Shown here piece after piece: positions 8,122 through 16,657 of a DNA stretch of 64,000 bases (its first letter is position 1; every line of letters starts with the position of its first letter). A program made the translations under genes and the position numbers. The notes below the pieces were generated by a model. The model worked only from the letters and a program-made list of their open reading frames with translations, searched no databases and was not told where the DNA came from. This DNA comes from Amycolatopsis granulosa (GTDB lineage Bacteria > Actinomycetota > Actinomycetes > Mycobacteriales > Pseudonocardiaceae), in assembly GCF_011758745.1 (NCBI RefSeq), contig NZ_JAANOV010000001.1, forward strand, positions 1 to 64,000. Direction: 5' to 3'.

Positions 8122-8460
8122 TCACCGGAGTACCCGGCCCACCTCCGGCGGCGGGGCCTTGAACTCCAGCCACCGGCTGTCGGTGATCGCGCTGACCGTG
8201 TGGCGCACTCCGCGCGGGTGCAGCACCGTGTCACCGGGGCTCAGCCTGGCCGGCACGCCGTCGACCGTGCCGGTGAGTTCCCCGGACAGCACGTAGACGA
8301 AGCTGTCGTGGTCGTGCGCGTGTTCCGGCGACGACACGCCCGCCGGGTATTCGAGTTCGAGCAGCAGTCCCCGCGGGGTGTTCTGCAGGACGCGGAACCG
8401 GCCGGAGCCGCCGATCAGCGGAAGCCCTTCGACGGAGGTCAGGGTGCGGAAGTCGGTCAC
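8122..8460 (-). CDS. Small cupin-domain protein
   Basis: A 112-residue single cupin barrel. Metal-binding motif 1 is present as PEHAHDHDSFVYVLSGE (three His and a Glu) and motif 2 as PGDTVLHPRGVRHTV. Such small cupins bind a metal and act as isomerases, dioxygenases or sensors; the sequence does not say which. GTG 8460 is chosen because CAGGCT stands 6 bases before it in the leaderless pattern seen elsewhere here. An ATG at 8508 would add 16 unconserved residues. It converges on the FtsX gene and is divergent from ssuC. Confidence 0.8.
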   Translation of the reverse strand: MTDFRTLTSVEGLPLIGGSGRFRVLQNTPRGLLLELEYPAGVSSPEHAHDHDSFVYVLSGELTGTVDGVPARLSPGDTVLHPRGVRHTVSAITDSRWLEFKAPPPEVGRVLR

Positions 8461-8466
8461 GTTCGC

Positions 8467-8472
8467 AGCCTG
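8467..8472 (-). promoter_or_regulatory. Leaderless -10 element for the cupin gene
   Basis: Minus strand CAGGCT, then 6 bases, then GTG 8460. Used to choose the start. Confidence 0.35.
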
Positions 8473-8582
8473 ACCGGTGAATCCGGGTGCTGTCAACGTT
8501 TTCGGCAAGCGGGGAACGGAACTCCGGGCTGGTCAGCGGGAGCAGGTCCGCGATCCGGGACGCCGTTGACCCGTTCGCGGCC

Positions 8583-8602
8583 GGGAGGAAGCATTTCTTC
8601 CC
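8583..8602 (+). other. Hairpin in the ssuC leader
   Basis: gggaggaa-gcat-ttcttccc forms an 8-bp stem with one G-T pair and a 4-base loop. It ends about 20 bases before the ssuC ribosome binding site. It may be a leader structure of the sulfonate operon; no known riboswitch was recognised. Confidence 0.3.
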
Positions 8603-8630
8603 GAACCTTCCGCGAAAACTTGGAGAATCC

Positions 8631-9452
8631 GTGTCGCTTTCCGCAACGGACGTTCTCGTGCGCCCGGACGGGGCAACCGGGCCGCGCGCACGTCCGGCCC
8701 GAAGACGCCTGCCCGATCTGCGCCGCTGGATCAGTCCGGTCGCGTTGCTCGCCCTGTGGCAGCTGGCCTCCTCGACCGGGGTGCTGCCGCCCGACAAGCT
8801 CAGTTCACCGTGGACGGTCCTGCAGGCCGGCGCCGAGACCGCCCGCTCGGGGGAACTGGGTGAGGCGTTCGCCGTCTCGATCGTGCGGGTGGGCCTCGGG
8901 TTCGCCGCCGGTGCCGCGGTCGCGCTCGTGCTGGGCGTGATCGCCGGGCTGTCCCGCTGGGGCGGGGTGCTCGTCGACCCGCCCGTGCAGATGCTGCGCA
9001 CCCTGCCGTTCCTGGGCCTGATCCCGCTGTTCATCCTGTGGTTCGGCATCGGCGAGGAACCGAAGATCGTCCTGGTCGCGCTGGGCGTGGCGTTCCCGCT
9101 GTACCTCAACGTGCATTCCGGTATCCGGAGCGTCGACGAGCACCTCGTGGAGGCCGCCACCGCCCTCGGCTACACCCGCTGGGAACGGCTGGTCCACGTC
9201 GTGCTGCCGTCCGCGGTGCCGCAGGCCCTGGTGGGGTTGCGGCAGTCGCTGGGCGTGGCGTGGCTGGCGTTGATCGTCGGCGAGACCGTGAACGCCGACG
9301 CGGGCCTGGGCTACCTCATCACCAACGCCCGCGAGTTCCTGCGCACCGACGTGATCGTCGTCGGCCTGATCGTCTACGCCGTGCTCGGCCTGGCCACCGA
9401 CGCGCTGGTCCGCCTGATCGAACGGAGGGCGCTGCGATGGCGCGCGAACTGA
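8631..9452 (+). CDS. ssuC: Aliphatic sulfonate ABC transporter permease
   Basis: A 273-residue inner-membrane permease of the SsuC/TauC/NrtB family with about six helices. The binding-protein-dependent transport motif with its EAA loop reads EAATALGYTRWERLVHVVLPSAVPQ, followed by GVAWLALIVGETVNADAGLGY, typical of sulfonate permeases. It imports alkanesulfonates with SsuB and SsuA. GTG 8631 is chosen because GGAG lies 5 bases upstream; an in-frame ATG at 8487 overlaps the cupin promoter. The stop overlaps ssuB by 16 bases, so translation is coupled. First gene of ssuCBAD. Confidence 0.9.
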   Translation: MSLSATDVLVRPDGATGPRARPARRRLPDLRRWISPVALLALWQLASSTGVLPPDKLSSPWTVLQAGAETARSGELGEAFAVSIVRVGLGFAAGAAVALVLGVIAGLSRWGGVLVDPPVQMLRTLPFLGLIPLFILWFGIGEEPKIVLVALGVAFPLYLNVHSGIRSVDEHLVEAATALGYTRWERLVHVVLPSAVPQALVGLRQSLGVAWLALIVGETVNADAGLGYLITNAREFLRTDVIVVGLIVYAVLGLATDALVRLIERRALRWRAN

Positions 9453-10147
9453 TCGCCCGGGTGCGCGGCCTGACCAAACGCTTCGGCGCGCGTACCGTAC
9501 TGTCCGATGTGGACTTAGGCATCGGGCGCGGCGAGTTCGTCGCCCTGCTCGGCCGCAGCGGCTCGGGCAAGTCGACGCTGTTGCGGATCCTCGCCGGTCT
9601 GGACGCCGGCATCGAGGGCGAGGTGCGGGTCGCCGGCACGGTGTCCGTGGCGTTCCAGCAGCCGCGGCTGCTGCCGTGGCGGCGGGTGTGGCGCAACGTC
9701 GTCCTCGGCCTGCCCGGCCGCGGCCGGGACCGGGACCTCGCCGGGCGCGCGCTCGCCGAGGTCCGCCTCGCCGGTCACGCCGCCGCGTGGCCGCGCACGC
9801 TGTCCGGCGGTGAGGCGCAGCGCGTCTCGCTCGCCCGGGCGCTGGTCCGGGAACCCGGCCTGCTGCTGCTCGACGAGCCGTTCGGCGCGCTGGACGCCCT
9901 GACCCGGCTGGCGATGCACCGCCTCGTCGAGGACCTGTGGACCGAGCACCGGCCCGGTGTCCTGCTCGTGACCCACGACGTGGACGAGGCGCTGCTGCTC
10001 GCCGACCGCGTGCTCGTGCTCGGGGAGGGGCGGATCGTCGCCGAGCACGTCCTGGACCGCCCGCGGCCGCGCGCCGTGTCCGACCACCTCGACCTCCGGA
10101 CCAGGGTGCTGGCCGATCTGGGAGTGACCGATCATGCGATTGCCTAG
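9437..10147 (+). CDS. ssuB: Aliphatic sulfonate ABC transporter ATP-binding protein
   Basis: A 236-residue cytoplasmic ATPase. Walker A is GRSGSGKST, the Q-loop QQPRLLPWRRVWRNV is typical of nitrate/sulfonate/taurine importers, the signature is LSGGEAQRVSLARAL, Walker B is LLLLDEPFGALD and the switch region is LLVTHDVDEAL. ATG 9437 lies inside the end of ssuC with GGAGGG upstream. Its end overlaps ssuA by 14 bases. It powers sulfonate import through SsuC. Confidence 0.93.
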   Translation: MARELIARVRGLTKRFGARTVLSDVDLGIGRGEFVALLGRSGSGKSTLLRILAGLDAGIEGEVRVAGTVSVAFQQPRLLPWRRVWRNVVLGLPGRGRDRDLAGRALAEVRLAGHAAAWPRTLSGGEAQRVSLARALVREPGLLLLDEPFGALDALTRLAMHRLVEDLWTEHRPGVLLVTHDVDEALLLADRVLVLGEGRIVAEHVLDRPRPRAVSDHLDLRTRVLADLGVTDHAIA

Positions 10148-11153
10148 AACCCTCGCCGCATTCGGCGCCACCGCGGCGCTCGTGCTGAGCCTCACCGCCT
10201 GCGGCGGTGCCACCGGATCCTCGGGCGGCCCTTCGGTGCCGCCGCCGGTGAGCCCGGCCGACCTGGCGAAGGTGACCCTCAAGGTGGGCGACCAGAAGGG
10301 CGGCTCACAGGCCCTGCTCAAGGCCGCCGGTCTGCTGGACGGTCTGCCGTACCACCTCGAGTGGTCGACCTTCACCTCCGGCCCGCCGCTGCTGGAAGCC
10401 GCCTCGGGCGGCGCGATCGACGTCGGTGCGGTCGGCAACACGCCGCCGATCTTCGCCGCCGCCGCGAACGCCAGGATCGCGGTCGTCAGCTCCGCGCAGG
10501 GCGACGTCCGCGGCGACGCGCTGCTGGTGCCACCCGACTCGCCACTGCGCACCATCGCCGATCTCAAGGGCAAGACCATCGGCGTCGCCAAGGGCAGCTC
10601 GGCCCACGGCCAGATCCTGCTGAACCTGCGCAAGGCCGGAATGTCCACAAAGGACGTTCAGTTGTCCTTCCTGCAACCGGCCGACGCCTACGGCGCGTTC
10701 ACCCAGCATCGCATCGACGCGTGGGCGGTGTGGGACCCCTACACCTCGCAGGCGGTGCTGGAGGCCGGCGCTCGCGTGCTGGCCGACGGGACCGGCACCG
10801 CGAACGGATACTCCTTCGAGGTCGCCGGGCACGACGCGCTGGCCGACCCGGGCAAGAACGCGGCGATCCGCGACTTCGTGGTCCGCATCGCCAAGGCGCA
10901 GCGGTGGTCGGACACGCACCGCGACCAGTGGGGGCAGGCGTGGGCGGCCGACACCGGCCTGGCGCCCGGGGTGGCGCTGGCCGCGGCCCGCAACGGCCCG
11001 GACGTGCCGGTCGCGCTGGACGACCGGGTGATCGCCTCCGAACAGGAGCTCGCCGACGCCTTCACCGGCGAGAAGGTCCTGCCGGGCAAGGTCGAGTTCG
11101 CCCGGTTCGTCGACACCCGGTACGCCGCCGACCTGGCCGCCGCGAGGGGATGA
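10134..11153 (+). CDS. ssuA: Aliphatic sulfonate-binding lipoprotein
   Basis: A 339-residue extracytoplasmic binding protein. A lipoprotein signal peptide ends in the lipobox LTAC (Cys23), followed by a Gly/Ser/Pro linker and a type II periplasmic-binding fold. TLKVGDQKGGSQALLKAAGLL, WSTFTSGPPLLEAASGGAIDVG and VGNTPPIFAAA match the SsuA/TauA/NMT1 class. It captures sulfonates and delivers them to SsuC. Position between ssuB and ssuD supports sulfonate over nitrate or thiamine precursor. Four bases separate it from ssuD. Confidence 0.9.
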   Translation: MRLPRTLAAFGATAALVLSLTACGGATGSSGGPSVPPPVSPADLAKVTLKVGDQKGGSQALLKAAGLLDGLPYHLEWSTFTSGPPLLEAASGGAIDVGAVGNTPPIFAAAANARIAVVSSAQGDVRGDALLVPPDSPLRTIADLKGKTIGVAKGSSAHGQILLNLRKAGMSTKDVQLSFLQPADAYGAFTQHRIDAWAVWDPYTSQAVLEAGARVLADGTGTANGYSFEVAGHDALADPGKNAAIRDFVVRIAKAQRWSDTHRDQWGQAWAADTGLAPGVALAAARNGPDVPVALDDRVIASEQELADAFTGEKVLPGKVEFARFVDTRYAADLAAARG

Positions 11154-11156
11154 GAA

Positions 11157-12314
11157 ATGACCATCACACCGCACTGGTTCCTGCCCACCTCCGGGGATGG
11201 CCGGACGGTCGTGGAACGGTTCCACGCCAACCGGTCCCTCGGTCCGGCCGCGCAGCGGGAACCGAGCATCGACTACCTGGCGCAGATCGCGCGCGCCGCC
11301 GAGCAGCTCGGGTTCGAGGGCGTGCTGACGCCGACCGGCACCTGGTGCGAGGACGCGTGGCTGACCACCGCGGCGCTGATCCGCGAGACCAGCAGGCTGA
11401 AGTACCTCGTCGCGTTCCGGCCCGGAGTGCTCTCGCCGACCCTGGCCGCGCAGATGGCGGCCACCTACCAGCGCATCTCCGGTGGCCGGCTGCTGCTCAA
11501 CATCGTCACCGGCGGTGACTCCGTCGAGCAGCGGCGGTTCGGCGACTTCCACGACCACGACCAGCGTTACGCCCGCACCGACGAGTTCCTCACCATCGCC
11601 CGTGGGGTGTGGCGCGGGCAGCCGTTCGACTTCACCGGCGAGCACCTGTCGGTGGCGGGCGCGACCGTGCTCGCCGCGCCGGACCCGGTGCCGCCGCTGT
11701 ACTTCGGCGGCTCGTCCCCGGCCGCGCTGCCGGTCGCGGCCAGGCACGCCGACGTGTACCTGACGTGGGGCGAGCCGCCGGCACAGGTGGCGGACAAGAT
11801 CCGCCGGGTGCGGGAGCTGGCGCAGGCGCGCGGCCGGACGATCCGGTTCGGTATCCGGCTGCACACGATCTCCCGGGACAGTTCGGCGGAGGCCTGGGCG
11901 GAGGCGGCCAAGCTGCTCGACGCGCTGAGCCCCGAGCAGGTCGCGAAGGCCCAGGCGCAGCTGGCCGCGAGCGAGTCGGAGGGGCAGCGCCGCATGGTCG
12001 CGCTGCACGGCGGCGGCCTGGACCGCGGGGTGCGCGGGCTGGAGATCCACCCGAACCTGTGGGCCGGCATCGGCCTGGTCCGCGGTGGTGCCGGCACCGC
12101 ACTGGTGGGCAGCCACGGTGAGGTCGCGGACCTGATCGAGGAGTACCACGCGCTCGGTATCGAGGAGTTCGTGTTGTCCGGGTACCCGCACCTGGAGGAG
12201 GCGTACTGGTTCGCCGAGGGGGTGCTGCCGGAGCTCGCGCACCGCGGCCTGTGGCGCGGCACCCACGGCCGGCGGACGGGCCTGCCGGGGGAGCGGCACG
12301 CCGCCGCGCAGTAG
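11157..12314 (+). CDS. ssuD: FMNH2-dependent alkanesulfonate monooxygenase
   Basis: A 385-residue flavin-dependent luciferase-fold TIM barrel, close in length to E. coli SsuD (381). It cleaves alkanesulfonates to aldehyde and sulfite using reduced FMN and O2. Characteristic segments are the substrate-pocket HANRS, LTPTGTWCEDAW with Cys64 at the place of the family's conserved active-site cysteine, GRLLLNIVTGGD and YPHLEEAYWFAEGVLP. No ssuE-type flavin reductase lies in this operon, so reduced FMN must come from elsewhere. A strong hairpin follows the stop. Confidence 0.93.
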   Translation: MTITPHWFLPTSGDGRTVVERFHANRSLGPAAQREPSIDYLAQIARAAEQLGFEGVLTPTGTWCEDAWLTTAALIRETSRLKYLVAFRPGVLSPTLAAQMAATYQRISGGRLLLNIVTGGDSVEQRRFGDFHDHDQRYARTDEFLTIARGVWRGQPFDFTGEHLSVAGATVLAAPDPVPPLYFGGSSPAALPVAARHADVYLTWGEPPAQVADKIRRVRELAQARGRTIRFGIRLHTISRDSSAEAWAEAAKLLDALSPEQVAKAQAQLAASESEGQRRMVALHGGGLDRGVRGLEIHPNLWAGIGLVRGGAGTALVGSHGEVADLIEEYHALGIEEFVLSGYPHLEEAYWFAEGVLPELAHRGLWRGTHGRRTGLPGERHAAAQ

Positions 12315-12328
12315 CAGCGGCCCCGGCG

Positions 12329-12367
12329 GTCTCGTCCACCCGGGACACGGTCCCGGGTGGACGAGAC
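12329..12367. terminator. Bidirectional terminator hairpin between ssuD and pruB
   Basis: A perfect 17-bp inverted repeat (gtctcgtccacccggga / tcccgggtggacgagac) with a 5-base loop sits between two converging genes. There is no T tract, which is usual for high-GC actinobacterial terminators. Confidence 0.8.
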
Positions 12368-12376
12368 ACTCCGGCC

Positions 12377-13285
12377 TCAGCCGGTGAGCAGCGCCCGCAG
12401 GAAGAACGCCAGGTTCGCCGGCCGCTCGGCCAGCCGCCGCATGAAGTAGCCGTACCACTCGTCGCCGTAGGGCACGTACACCCGCATCCGGCCCCCGCCC
12501 GCGAGGCGGCGCTGCTCGGCGTCCCGGATGCCGTACAGCATCTGGTACTCCCAGCCCGGCCGGTCCTTGCCGAGCTCCGCGGCGATCGCGATCATCCGCG
12601 GGTCGTGGGTGGCCACCATCGGGTAGCCCTCGCCCGCCATGAGCACCCGCAGGCAGCGCACGTACGACCGGTCCACTTCGGACTTGTCCGGGTAGGCCAC
12701 CGAGGGCGGCTCGGAGTAGGCGCCCTTGCACAACCGGACGCGTGAGCCCGGGTACGCGAGGTCCCGGCAGTCCTGCTCGGTGCGTTTCAGGTACGCCTGC
12801 AGGACCGCGCCCACCCACGGGAAGTCCGCGCGCAGCTCGCGCAGGACGCCGAGCGTGGCGTCCGTCGTGGTGTGGTCCTCCATGTCCAGGGTGACCGTGG
12901 TGCCGGCGGCGGCCGCGGCCTCGCAGATCCGCCGCGCGTTGTCCAGGGCCACCCGGTCACCGTCGGGCAGGCGCTGCCCGACCGCGGACAGCTTCACCGA
13001 CACCTCGGCCCGGTCCGCCAGCCCCGAGTCGGCCAGCAGGGCCAGCAGTTCGACGTAGGCCTTGACGGTGGCCGCGGCCATCGCCGCGTCCGTGGTGTCC
13101 TCGCCGAGGTGGTCGAGCGTGACCAGCCGGCCGCTGCCGGCCAGCTCCCGGGTCACGGTGATCGCGTCGTCCACCCCGGCGCCCGCGACGAACCGGCGGA
13201 CCACCGGGCGGGTCAGCGGGGACCGCTCGACGAGCGACCGGCAGGCCGGCGATCCGGCCGCGGTGAGCAATGCGGTGCGCAGCAC
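12377..13285 (-). CDS. pruB: Proline dehydrogenase
   Basis: A 302-residue monofunctional FAD-dependent proline dehydrogenase. It oxidises proline to pyrroline-5-carboxylate, passing electrons to the quinone pool. The TIM-barrel core shows VSVKLSAVGQ, VTLDMEDHTTTD, RVRLCKGAYSEPPSVAY and the C-terminal helix motif YVPYGDEWYGYFMRRLAERPAN with the substrate-binding arginines. GTG 13285 has GAGGAGG 6 bases upstream. It follows pruA by 11 bases in the same operon, so product is handed to the next enzyme. Probably activated by the divergent PucR-type gene. Confidence 0.93.
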   Translation of the reverse strand: MLRTALLTAAGSPACRSLVERSPLTRPVVRRFVAGAGVDDAITVTRELAGSGRLVTLDHLGEDTTDAAMAAATVKAYVELLALLADSGLADRAEVSVKLSAVGQRLPDGDRVALDNARRICEAAAAAGTTVTLDMEDHTTTDATLGVLRELRADFPWVGAVLQAYLKRTEQDCRDLAYPGSRVRLCKGAYSEPPSVAYPDKSEVDRSYVRCLRVLMAGEGYPMVATHDPRMIAIAAELGKDRPGWEYQMLYGIRDAEQRRLAGGGRMRVYVPYGDEWYGYFMRRLAERPANLAFFLRALLTG

Positions 13286-13296
13286 GGTGGTCCTCC

Positions 13297-14922
13297 TCAG
13301 CCCTGGTGCGGGTAGCCGACGGTGGTGGGCGGCACGAACGTCTCCTTGATCGAGCGCGGGCTCACCCAGCGGAGCAGGTTGTGGATCGACCCGGCCTTGT
13401 CGTTGGTGCCCGACGCCCGGCCACCGCCGAACGGCTGCTGGCCCACGACCGCGCCGGTCGGCTTGTCGTTGACGTAGAAGTTGCCCGCCGCGAACCGCAG
13501 TTCCTCGCCGGCGTGCGCGATCGCCGCCCGGTCGGTCGCGATGATCGACCCGGTCAGCCCGTACGGCGCCACGCTCTCCAGCTGGCGCAGCACGCTGTCG
13601 TACCCGGCGTCGTCGAACACGTGCACCGCGAGCACTGGGCCGAAGTACTCGGTGGTGAACACCTCGTGCCCGGGGTTGTCCGACCGCAGCACCGTCGGCC
13701 GCACGAAGTAGCCCTCGCTGTCGTCGGCGGTGCCGCCGGCGAGGATCTCCAGCTGGTCGTCCCCGCGGGCGCGGTCCAGCACGCCGGCCAGCTTGTCGAA
13801 CGCCCGCCGGTCGATCACCGCGCCCAGGAAGTTGCCCAGGTCGGTGACGTCACCCATGGGCAGCGACTCGACCTCGGCCAGGAAGTCGTCCTGGATCCGG
13901 GTCCAGACCGAGCGGGGGACGTAGGCACGCGAGGCGGCCGAGCACTTCTGCCCCTGGTACTCGAACGCGCCGCGGATCAGCGCGGTGCGCAGCACCGCGG
14001 GATCGGCCGACGGGTGGGCGAGCACGAAGTCCTTGCCGCCGGTCTCGCCGACGATCCGCGGGTAGGTGCGGTAGTTCGCGATGTTCGCGCCCACCTGCGA
14101 CCACAGGTGCTGGAACGTGCGGGTGGAGCCGGTGAAGTGGATACCGGCCAGGTCCGGCGCGGCGAGCGCGACCTCGGAGACGGCCTGGCCGTCACCCGGC
14201 AGCAGGTTGATCACGCCGGGCGGCATCCCGGCCTCTTCCAGCAGCCGCATCGTCAGGTGCGCGGCGAAGCTCTGGGTGGGCGAGGGCTTCCACAGCACGA
14301 CATTGCCCATCAGCGCGGGCGCGGTGGGCAGGTTGGCCGCGATCGCGGTGAAGTTGAACGGGGTGATCGCGTAGACGAAACCTTCCAGCGGCCGGTGGTC
14401 GGTGCGGTTCCACACCCCCGGCGAGCTGGCGGGCTGCTCGGCGAGCAGCCGGCGGGCGAAGGCGACGTTGAAGCGCCAGAAGTCGGCCAGCTCGCACGCG
14501 GCGTCGATCTCGGCCTGGTACACGGTCTTGGACTGTCCGAGCATCGTCGCGGCGTTGAGCTTCGCGCGCCACGGGCCGGTGAGCAGGTCGGCGGCACGCA
14601 GCAGGATCGCGGCCCGGTCGTCGAAGGACAGGGCGCGCCAGGAGGGGGCGGCCGCGCGGGCGGCGGCCAGCGCGTCCCGGGTGTCCTGCTGGGTCGCGTA
14701 GCCGAGGGTGCCGAGCACCGCGCGGTGGTTGTGCGGCTGGACGACGTCGACCCGCTGCCCGCCGCCCATCCGCTGCTCGCCGCCGATGGTCGCGGTCAGC
14801 TCGACCGGTTCCTTGGCCAGTTCCGCGAGCGCCGCCTGCACCTCGGCGCGCTCCGGGCTGCCCGGCGCGTACTGCAGAACCGGCTCGTTGGCCGGGGTGG
14901 GCACGGTGGTCACGGCGTCCAC
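13297..14922 (-). CDS. pruA: 1-Pyrroline-5-carboxylate dehydrogenase
   Basis: A 541-residue aldehyde-dehydrogenase-fold enzyme, the usual size of stand-alone P5C dehydrogenases. It oxidises glutamate semialdehyde to glutamate with NAD+. Recognisable are MLGQSKTVYQAEIDAACEL, the FNFTAIAANLP nucleotide-binding stretch, ETGGKDFVLAH with the general base Glu, and GQKCSAASRAYVP with the catalytic Cys. GTG 14922 is chosen because GAGGAG precedes it by 5 bases; an in-frame ATG at 14958 has none. First gene of pruA-pruB, divergent from the PucR gene. Confidence 0.95.
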   Translation of the reverse strand: MDAVTTVPTPANEPVLQYAPGSPERAEVQAALAELAKEPVELTATIGGEQRMGGGQRVDVVQPHNHRAVLGTLGYATQQDTRDALAAARAAAPSWRALSFDDRAAILLRAADLLTGPWRAKLNAATMLGQSKTVYQAEIDAACELADFWRFNVAFARRLLAEQPASSPGVWNRTDHRPLEGFVYAITPFNFTAIAANLPTAPALMGNVVLWKPSPTQSFAAHLTMRLLEEAGMPPGVINLLPGDGQAVSEVALAAPDLAGIHFTGSTRTFQHLWSQVGANIANYRTYPRIVGETGGKDFVLAHPSADPAVLRTALIRGAFEYQGQKCSAASRAYVPRSVWTRIQDDFLAEVESLPMGDVTDLGNFLGAVIDRRAFDKLAGVLDRARGDDQLEILAGGTADDSEGYFVRPTVLRSDNPGHEVFTTEYFGPVLAVHVFDDAGYDSVLRQLESVAPYGLTGSIIATDRAAIAHAGEELRFAAGNFYVNDKPTGAVVGQQPFGGGRASGTNDKAGSIHNLLRWVSPRSIKETFVPPTTVGYPHQG

Positions 14923-14998
14923 GGCTGCTCCTCGTCGATCGGTTTGCTGGTGCCTCAACGCTAAGCAGACGGTGATCGCCGGATGTTGTCCGTTCGGC

Positions 14999-15004
14999 TA
15001 GGCT
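14999..15004 (+). promoter_or_regulatory. -10 element of the PucR-type regulator
   Basis: TAGGCT, placing transcription start near 15011 and giving a leader of about 25 bases before ATG 15036. It is flanked by TTGTC half-sites. Confidence 0.4.
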
Positions 15005-15017
15005 TGCGGGGTACTGC

Positions 15018-15033
15018 TTGTCGGATGGGACAA
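15018..15033. promoter_or_regulatory. Candidate PucR operator (TTGTC-N6-GACAA)
   Basis: TTGTCGGATGGGACAA is a perfect 5-bp-arm dyad just upstream of ATG 15036. A further TGTTGTCC at 14984-14991 is the inverse of GGACAACA at 15028-15035, on the other side of the -10. The arrangement suggests control of both the regulator and divergent pruA. Confidence 0.45.
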
Positions 15034-15035
15034 CA

Positions 15036-16589
15036 ATGAGCCTGCGGCAGATCCTGATCGCCCTCGGCGATCCGCTGGTCGAGGTGGAGGTCGCGCCGGA
15101 CGGGCTGGAGGGCGAGATCTCCGACGTCGTGGTGCTCGAACCCGACGACACCCCGGAGCTGCGCCCGGGCGACCTGGCGCTGGTGATCGGAGCACGCGGG
15201 CGTGCGGCGGTTCCGCTGATCCGCGCCGCGGGCCGCCGGGGCGCGGCCGCGGTCGCCGTCAAGGTGGAGGCCGACTCGGCTCTGCCGCTGCTGCGCAACG
15301 CGGCCACCGACGCCGGGGTCGCGCTGCTGGCCGTCGCCGCCGACGTGCGGTGGGAGCAGCTGGCCGCACTGGTGCGCGGCGTGCTGGAGACCGCCCGCGG
15401 CGCGGCGGACGAGGACGCGGGAGAGACGCTCGGCGACCTGTTCTCGCTGGCGCAGACGATCGCCGCGCTCACCGGGGGGATCGTCAGCATCGAGGACACC
15501 GCGAGCCGGGTGCTGGCCTACTCCCGGTCCGACGACGAGGTCGACGAACTACGGCGGTTGTCCATTCTCGGCAGGCAGGGACCCGCGCCGTACCTGAAGA
15601 TGCTCCACGAGTGGGGCGTCTACCAGCGGTTGCGGGCGACCGAGGAGGTCGTGCGCATCGAAGAACGGCCCGACCTGGGCATCCGCACCCGGCTCGCGAT
15701 CGGCGTGCACGCGGGTGCACGGCCGCTCGGGACGATCTGGGTGCAGGAGGGCGCGGCGCCGCTCGCCGCCCGCGCCGAGCAGGCCATGGTCGGCGCGGCC
15801 CGGGTGGCCGCGCTGCACCTGGTGCAGCGGCGCAGCGCGGCCGGCACGCGCTTCCGGGAGAACCTGCTGGCCGGGATGCTCGAGGGGCGCAGCGATCCGG
15901 TGTCGGTCGCCCGGCAGATCGGTGCCGACCCGGCCAAACCCGCCGCGGTGGTGGCGTTCGCGCCGCGCGAAGCCGAACCGGTGGACCGCACGGAGCTGGA
16001 ACTGCGCCGGTCCGCGCTGGCGGCGGTGATCTCGGTGCACGCGGCCGCGTACCGGCGCAGCGCCCTGGTGACCCAGCTCGGCGACCGCACCTACGCCTTC
16101 CTGCCCGATCTGCCGCCGGGGGTGGAGGGCGTGCTGCTGGACCTGACCCGCGAGATGGCCGCGGGCGCGCAGACCCCGGTGCGGGCCGCGGTCGGGCGGG
16201 TCGTGTCCACTGTGGACGAGGTGGGCGTCTCCCGGCAGGAGGCCGACCGCGTGCTGGACGCGATGTCCCGCGGCCTCGACCTGGAGGTGGCCACGCTCGC
16301 CGACGTCCGGTCGCAGGTGCTGGTCAGCGAGACGCTGGCGGTGCTGGCCGAGCAGCCGCGCCTGCGGGACCCGCGGCTGTCGGCGTTGCGCGCGGAGCAC
16401 GGCGAGCTGGCGACCTCGCTGCTGGCCTACCTGGACGCGTTCGGCGACGTCCGTTCCGCCGCGGCGAAGCTGCACATCCACCCGAACACCGTGCGCTACC
16501 GGGTCCGCCGGGCGGCGGAGGTGGCCGGCCTCGACCTGGCGGATCCGCTGGTCCGGTTGTTCGCCTCGCTCCAGCTCCGGCTGCCATAA
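15036..16589 (+). CDS. PucR-family regulator of proline catabolism
   Basis: A 517-residue regulator with an N-terminal PucR-like ligand domain (about 1-125: LIALGDPLVEVEVAPDGLEG, LRPGDLALVIGA), a central GGDEF-like/CdaR region and a C-terminal HTH_30 domain. The helix-turn-helix reads AYLDAFGDVRSAAAKLHIHPNTVRYRVRRA in two segments near 455-490. Members next to pru genes activate proline use in mycobacteria and relatives; position divergent from pruA-pruB supports this here. ATG 15036 is preferred to a TTG at 15018 that lies inside the candidate operator. A GTCCAC-N-GTGGAC motif occurs at 16205. Confidence 0.88.
   Translation: MSLRQILIALGDPLVEVEVAPDGLEGEISDVVVLEPDDTPELRPGDLALVIGARGRAAVPLIRAAGRRGAAAVAVKVEADSALPLLRNAATDAGVALLAVAADVRWEQLAALVRGVLETARGAADEDAGETLGDLFSLAQTIAALTGGIVSIEDTASRVLAYSRSDDEVDELRRLSILGRQGPAPYLKMLHEWGVYQRLRATEEVVRIEERPDLGIRTRLAIGVHAGARPLGTIWVQEGAAPLAARAEQAMVGAARVAALHLVQRRSAAGTRFRENLLAGMLEGRSDPVSVARQIGADPAKPAAVVAFAPREAEPVDRTELELRRSALAAVISVHAAAYRRSALVTQLGDRTYAFLPDLPPGVEGVLLDLTREMAAGAQTPVRAAVGRVVSTVDEVGVSRQEADRVLDAMSRGLDLEVATLADVRSQVLVSETLAVLAEQPRLRDPRLSALRAEHGELATSLLAYLDAFGDVRSAAAKLHIHPNTVRYRVRRAAEVAGLDLADPLVRLFASLQLRLP
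16205..16217. repeat. GTCCAC-N-GTGGAC palindrome, copy 2
   Basis: Centre base T. In frame inside the PucR gene, encoding V-S-T-V-D with an ACT codon, which is uncommon in this window. Confidence 0.6.
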
Positions 16590-16621
16590 CCGAGCGTTAT
16601 CGTCGCTAGACCAACCAGATC

Positions 16622-16651
16622 TTGGACTTCTGGGCCGTCCGGCGCGAGGCT
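16622..16651 (+). promoter_or_regulatory. Promoter of the BBE flavoprotein (leaderless)
   Basis: TTGGAC (16622-16627), an 18-base spacer and GAGGCT (16646-16651), then 6 bases to ATG 16658. Confidence 0.45.
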
Positions 16652-16657
16652 GGAGGC

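Noticed and set aside
10640-10660. TGTCCACA-like DnaA box in ssuA
   Set aside because: Single copy inside a coding gene; no cluster as at an origin.
14999-15036. TTG start at 15018 for the PucR gene
   Set aside because: It lies inside the candidate operator and adds only six unconserved residues; ATG 15036 preferred.
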